From Acidimicrobiales bacterium (GTDB lineage Bacteria; Actinomycetota; Acidimicrobiia; Acidimicrobiales; Poriferisodalaceae): 7,804 nt of DNA. Under the pieces are notes generated by a model. That model had not been told where the DNA came from and ran no database searches. It saw only the letters and a list, made by a program, of their open reading frames with translations. The stretch spans positions 1 to 7,804 of the forward strand of contig JASMKJ010000362.1 in NCBI GenBank assembly GCA_030749275.1. The letters are read 5' to 3'. The translations under genes were made by a program, and so were the position numbers. Every line of letters starts with the position of its first letter. The first letter of the stretch is position 1. This document shows, in pieces, positions 6,398-7,804 of this stretch.

Positions 6398-7098
6398 GAA
6401 CCTGGGGCACTCACCCAGTGAAACCGCCCCCCGCAAGTGTCACACCTTGTGTGATTCGCAGCAGGCGACAGCTCTGTCTGCCCGCAATACGGACAGTATT
6501 TGAATTCCCGTTGCACCGGCCTTGCGTTAGAAGATGCCGCACGCCGAGACCCAATGAAATCGATCACCGCAAGCAACGAGCACGCGGATTGCGCGACGGC
6601 TAGGAGCGCAAGCACTCTTCCCGACATCGCGTTGAAGTCAAACCAAATGAGCGTCCACACATAACAACTGTGAATGAACGCGCCGATCCAACAAGCAAGC
6701 CGCAACCGGGTACGTTCGGCGATCAGTGAGATGATCGCGCAATAGGTAATCGCTACCGCTGCCACGGCAACAGACCCGACCGGGCGAGCCAACGCATCGG
6801 GCAACGGAACACCCCAAATAAGAAGTATGACCACAAGGCCGGTGACTAACGAACTGCCCGACCCAACGTGCCAGATGTATTTGAGTTGGGGTCTGAATTT
6901 TCCTTGTTCGATGCTGACCAAACTGGCCGCAGTGATAACCAGGAAAAAACTGGTCCCATGAACTTGCCCTACGAATTCACTGCTTCCGCCGATGACGATT
7001 CCAGCCGCGGCGAGCAGAGCGTTGACGATCACAATCCATTTTAGGGATCGCTTCACTTGCGACTTATTTGGCACCAAGGTCTGAGCGTTGGGCCTCAC
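6394..7098 (-). CDS. Six-helix membrane protein with C-terminal zinc ribbon
   Basis: 234 residues. Start GTG 7098 has AGGAG 8 nt upstream. A basic N-terminus (NKSQVKRSLK) is followed by about six hydrophobic segments near residues 21-38, 50-63, 83-99, 107-127, 135-153 and 162-183, then a basic turn (SRRAASSNAR). A C-terminal zinc ribbon follows: C202-x2-C205-x13-C219-x2-C222, of the CPYCG...CDTCGG type. The tail would lie in the cytoplasm if positive-inside topology holds. No known family is recognised for the membrane part. Zinc ribbons of this form are often used for binding nucleic acid or protein partners, or as structural caps. The gene is convergent with the SnoaL-like gene (4-bp stop overlap, no room for a terminator) and divergent from the lipoprotein gene. 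The 14-bp palindrome at 7223-7236 lies in the divergent region and could control both. Confidence 0.8.
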   Translation of the reverse strand: MRPNAQTLVPNKSQVKRSLKWIVIVNALLAAAGIVIGGSSEFVGQVHGTSFFLVITAASLVSIEQGKFRPQLKYIWHVGSGSSLVTGLVVILLIWGVPLPDALARPVGSVAVAAVAITYCAIISLIAERTRLRLACWIGAFIHSCYVWTLIWFDFNAMSGRVLALLAVAQSACSLLAVIDFIGSRRAASSNARPVQREFKYCPYCGQTELSPAANHTRCDTCGGRFHWVSAPGS

Positions 7099-7207
7099 AG
7101 GCGGGTCTCCTGTTTGTGATCTCTAAGAAGCACGGTAACGGGTTTCTGACATCTCGGCGGTACCCATCGTCGAACCCTGAGTAATTTCACGACGCAGCCG
7201 AACTGAC

Positions 7208-7237
7208 TTGCAGTCGACAGTTATTTAGTACTAAATT
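7208..7237 (+). promoter_or_regulatory. Candidate sigma-70-like promoter overlapping the palindrome
   Basis: TTGCAG (7208-7213) and TAAATT (7232-7237) are separated by 18 bp. The -10-like hexamer lies in the right arm of the palindrome at 7223-7236, so a protein bound there would block initiation. Transcription would start near 7244, just at the 5' side of the hairpin at 7243-7264. Confidence 0.35.
7223..7236. repeat. Perfect 14-bp palindrome, candidate operator
   Basis: ATTTAGT-ACTAAAT is a perfect inverted repeat with no spacer, in the divergent region between the zinc-ribbon membrane gene and the lipoprotein gene. Its inner 12 bp share the core TTTAG-NN-CTAAA with the palindrome at 4004-4015. 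No other copy was seen in the window. Confidence 0.45.
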
Positions 7238-7242
7238 ATTCA

Positions 7243-7264
7243 GGAGAGGTCCCCCAACCTCTTC
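7243..7264 (+). other. Leader hairpin with C5 loop
   Basis: GGAGAGGT (7243-7250) pairs with ACCTCTTC (7257-7264), 8 bp with one G-T wobble, around a CCCCCA loop (7251-7256). The loop Cs are complementary to the GGGGG of the terminator stem at 7310-7314. The AGGAGAG at 7242-7248 is repeated exactly at the ribosome site of the downstream gene (7381-7387). No start codon follows at a useful distance, so it is not itself a translation start. A small RNA or attenuator element is possible. Confidence 0.35.
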
Positions 7265-7309
7265 AAGCCTTCGGGTCAGTGTCCGGCAGTCAACTTCTGT
7301 ACCTGTCCC

Positions 7310-7328
7310 GGGGGCTTTCCCCCTTTTT
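7310..7328 (+). terminator. Intrinsic (rho-independent) terminator in a leader with no upstream gene
   Basis: GGGGG (7310-7314), loop CTTT, CCCCC (7319-7323), then TTTTT (7324-7328) on the plus strand. The only gene to its left is on the minus strand, so it does not end any plus-strand gene. It lies about 85 nt after the candidate promoter and 64 nt before the lipoprotein start, so it would end a short RNA or act as an attenuator. Confidence 0.5.
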
Positions 7329-7338
7329 CAGAACGCCT

Positions 7339-7371
7339 AGGTTGATGACAATCAGTTTGATGACACAACCT
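7339..7371 (+). repeat. Direct repeat TTGATGACA within an inverted repeat
   Basis: TTGATGACA occurs at 7342-7350 and again at 7357-7365, a period of 15 bp. The pair is framed by AGGTTG (7339-7344) and CAACCT (7366-7371). It lies between the terminator and the lipoprotein ribosome site. It may be a regulator-binding region or a second promoter element; nothing further can be assigned. Confidence 0.3.
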
Positions 7372-7391
7372 GTGAGATCTAGGAGAGCCCG

Positions 7392-7804
7392 GTGTCACAC
7401 CCAACCATGTTGACCATCGGCACCTGCACGCGGCTTTCTCCTACCAGAAGGTTCATGATGGTACTCATGACCACGACGATGGTTACATGTTGCGCTTCAA
7501 CAACGCCCCGACCAAGCCCTGACCCTACGACTACACAGCCCACCAACTCGGCACCTCCTACGACACGCATAGAAGAATCGGTTGTGTGCTCAGAGCAGAG
7601 CAGGGCTGAACTCCAAGGGCGAATCTTGATGCAAATAGATTCTTTGAGGGCTGGTGAATTCGAACAAGCAAGAGAGTATGCGTCGAGTTCATTCCGAGGG
7701 TCCGTTACTATTTCCGCTTTCCGAGAGATGATCGAGTCCGGATTTCCATTCCTGTTAAAAGTTCAGCCGGTGGCTTTCGGCCGGTGTCGAATAACTGATG
7801 GAAC
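7392..7804 (+). CDS. Probable exported lipoprotein with DUF4864-like domain (3' end outside the window)
   Basis: This frame is open from GTG 7392 to the right edge (137 complete codons). The ribosome site AGGAG (7381-7385) lies 6 nt upstream, and an in-frame TAG at 7380-7382 rules out an earlier start. A basic stretch (SPTRRF, 16-21) precedes a hydrophobic core (MMVLMTTTMV) ending in Cys33-Cys34, which looks like a signal peptide with a non-ideal lipobox (Thr at -1 for Cys33). Residues 36-58 are a Thr/Pro/Ser-rich linker typical of surface-anchored actinobacterial lipoproteins. Residues about 72-130 resemble DUF4864: an ILMQIDSLRAGEFEQAREYAS helix, then FREMIESGFPFLL. The domain is of unknown function, with an NTF2-like appearance. 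An internal ATG at 7455 would give a shorter signal peptide. The gene is likely controlled by the palindrome, hairpin and terminator in its long leader. Confidence 0.65.
   Translation, partial: MSHPTMLTIGTCTRLSPTRRFMMVLMTTTMVTCCASTTPRPSPDPTTTQPTNSAPPTTRIEESVVCSEQSRAELQGRILMQIDSLRAGEFEQAREYASSSFRGSVTISAFREMIESGFPFLLKVQPVAFGRCRITDG

Larger units (their letters stand above)
7099..7391. other. Intergenic region between the zinc-ribbon and lipoprotein genes
   Basis: 293 bp without a protein gene. From left to right it holds the minus-strand ribosome site (AGGAG, about 7107-7111), a plain stretch to about 7200, then the promoter-like pair, palindrome, hairpin, terminator and direct repeats listed separately. 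A 14-codon minus-strand frame (7123-7167) is not supported as a gene. Confidence 0.6.

Noticed and set aside
7123..7167. A 14-residue frame on the minus strand that could be a leader peptide of the zinc-ribbon gene.
   Set aside because: Only a weak ribosome site, no run of regulatory codons and no terminator/antiterminator pair follow. This is expected by chance.
7379..7570. A 63-codon minus-strand frame.
   Set aside because: It overlaps the start of the lipoprotein gene, which has a good ribosome site, a signal peptide and a continuous frame to the edge. The Val/Gly-rich translation is the reverse complement of its Thr/Pro linker.
1..7804. tRNA, rRNA, CRISPR arrays, insertion sequences and attachment sites.
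   Set aside because: None seen: no repeat-spacer pattern, no transposase motif, no cloverleaf and no long terminal inverted repeats by eye.

Overview
The window looks like a chromosomal stretch from an actinobacterium of moderate GC content, possibly Acidimicrobiia-like. This rests on frequent GTG starts with good Shine-Dalgarno sequences, an excisionase-type HTH fused to a B12 photoreceptor core, an actinobacterial-style P450, and terminators without a U-tract. The taxon is an inference; no rRNA or marker gene is present.

Regions: (i) 1-5309, minus strand, reads as one operon: an FAD-dependent amine-oxidase-like oxidoreductase (5309 to 4044), a 972-residue cytochrome P450 fused in frame to a UbiB/ABC1 (COQ8-type) atypical kinase (3975 to 1057), a CarH/LitR-type adenosylcobalamin light-sensing repressor (1052 to 237), and the N-terminus of a DUF1295/steroid-5-alpha-reductase-like membrane protein running off the left edge (183 to 1). 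(ii) 5310-5538 is a divergent intergenic region with a short tandem repeat and a hairpin. (iii) 5539-6397, plus strand: a three-helix small membrane protein, a strong hairpin, then an NTF2/SnoaL-like protein. (iv) 6394-7098, minus strand: a six-helix membrane protein with a C-terminal zinc ribbon, overlapping the SnoaL-like gene tail to tail by 4 bp. (v) 7099-7391 is an intergenic region with a perfect 14-bp palindrome, a promoter-like sequence, a hairpin and an intrinsic terminator, although no plus-strand gene precedes the terminator. (vi) From 7392 to the right edge: the start of a Thr/Pro-rich, probably exported lipoprotein with a DUF4864-like domain.

Working model: a B12-dependent photoreceptor sits at the end of an operon of oxidative lipid/isoprenoid enzymes (FAD oxidoreductase, P450, UbiB-type kinase, DUF1295 reductase). 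Light would remove repression and switch on modification of a membrane lipid, isoprenoid or quinone, perhaps as protection against photo-oxidation. The most unusual element is the P450-UbiB single chain. A 12-bp palindrome core, TTTAG-NN-CTAAA, occurs both inside this operon (before the P450-UbiB gene) and in the 7.1-7.4 kb intergenic region, which may place both under one regulator. No carotenoid synthase or classical desaturase, mobile element, CRISPR array, tRNA or rRNA was seen.
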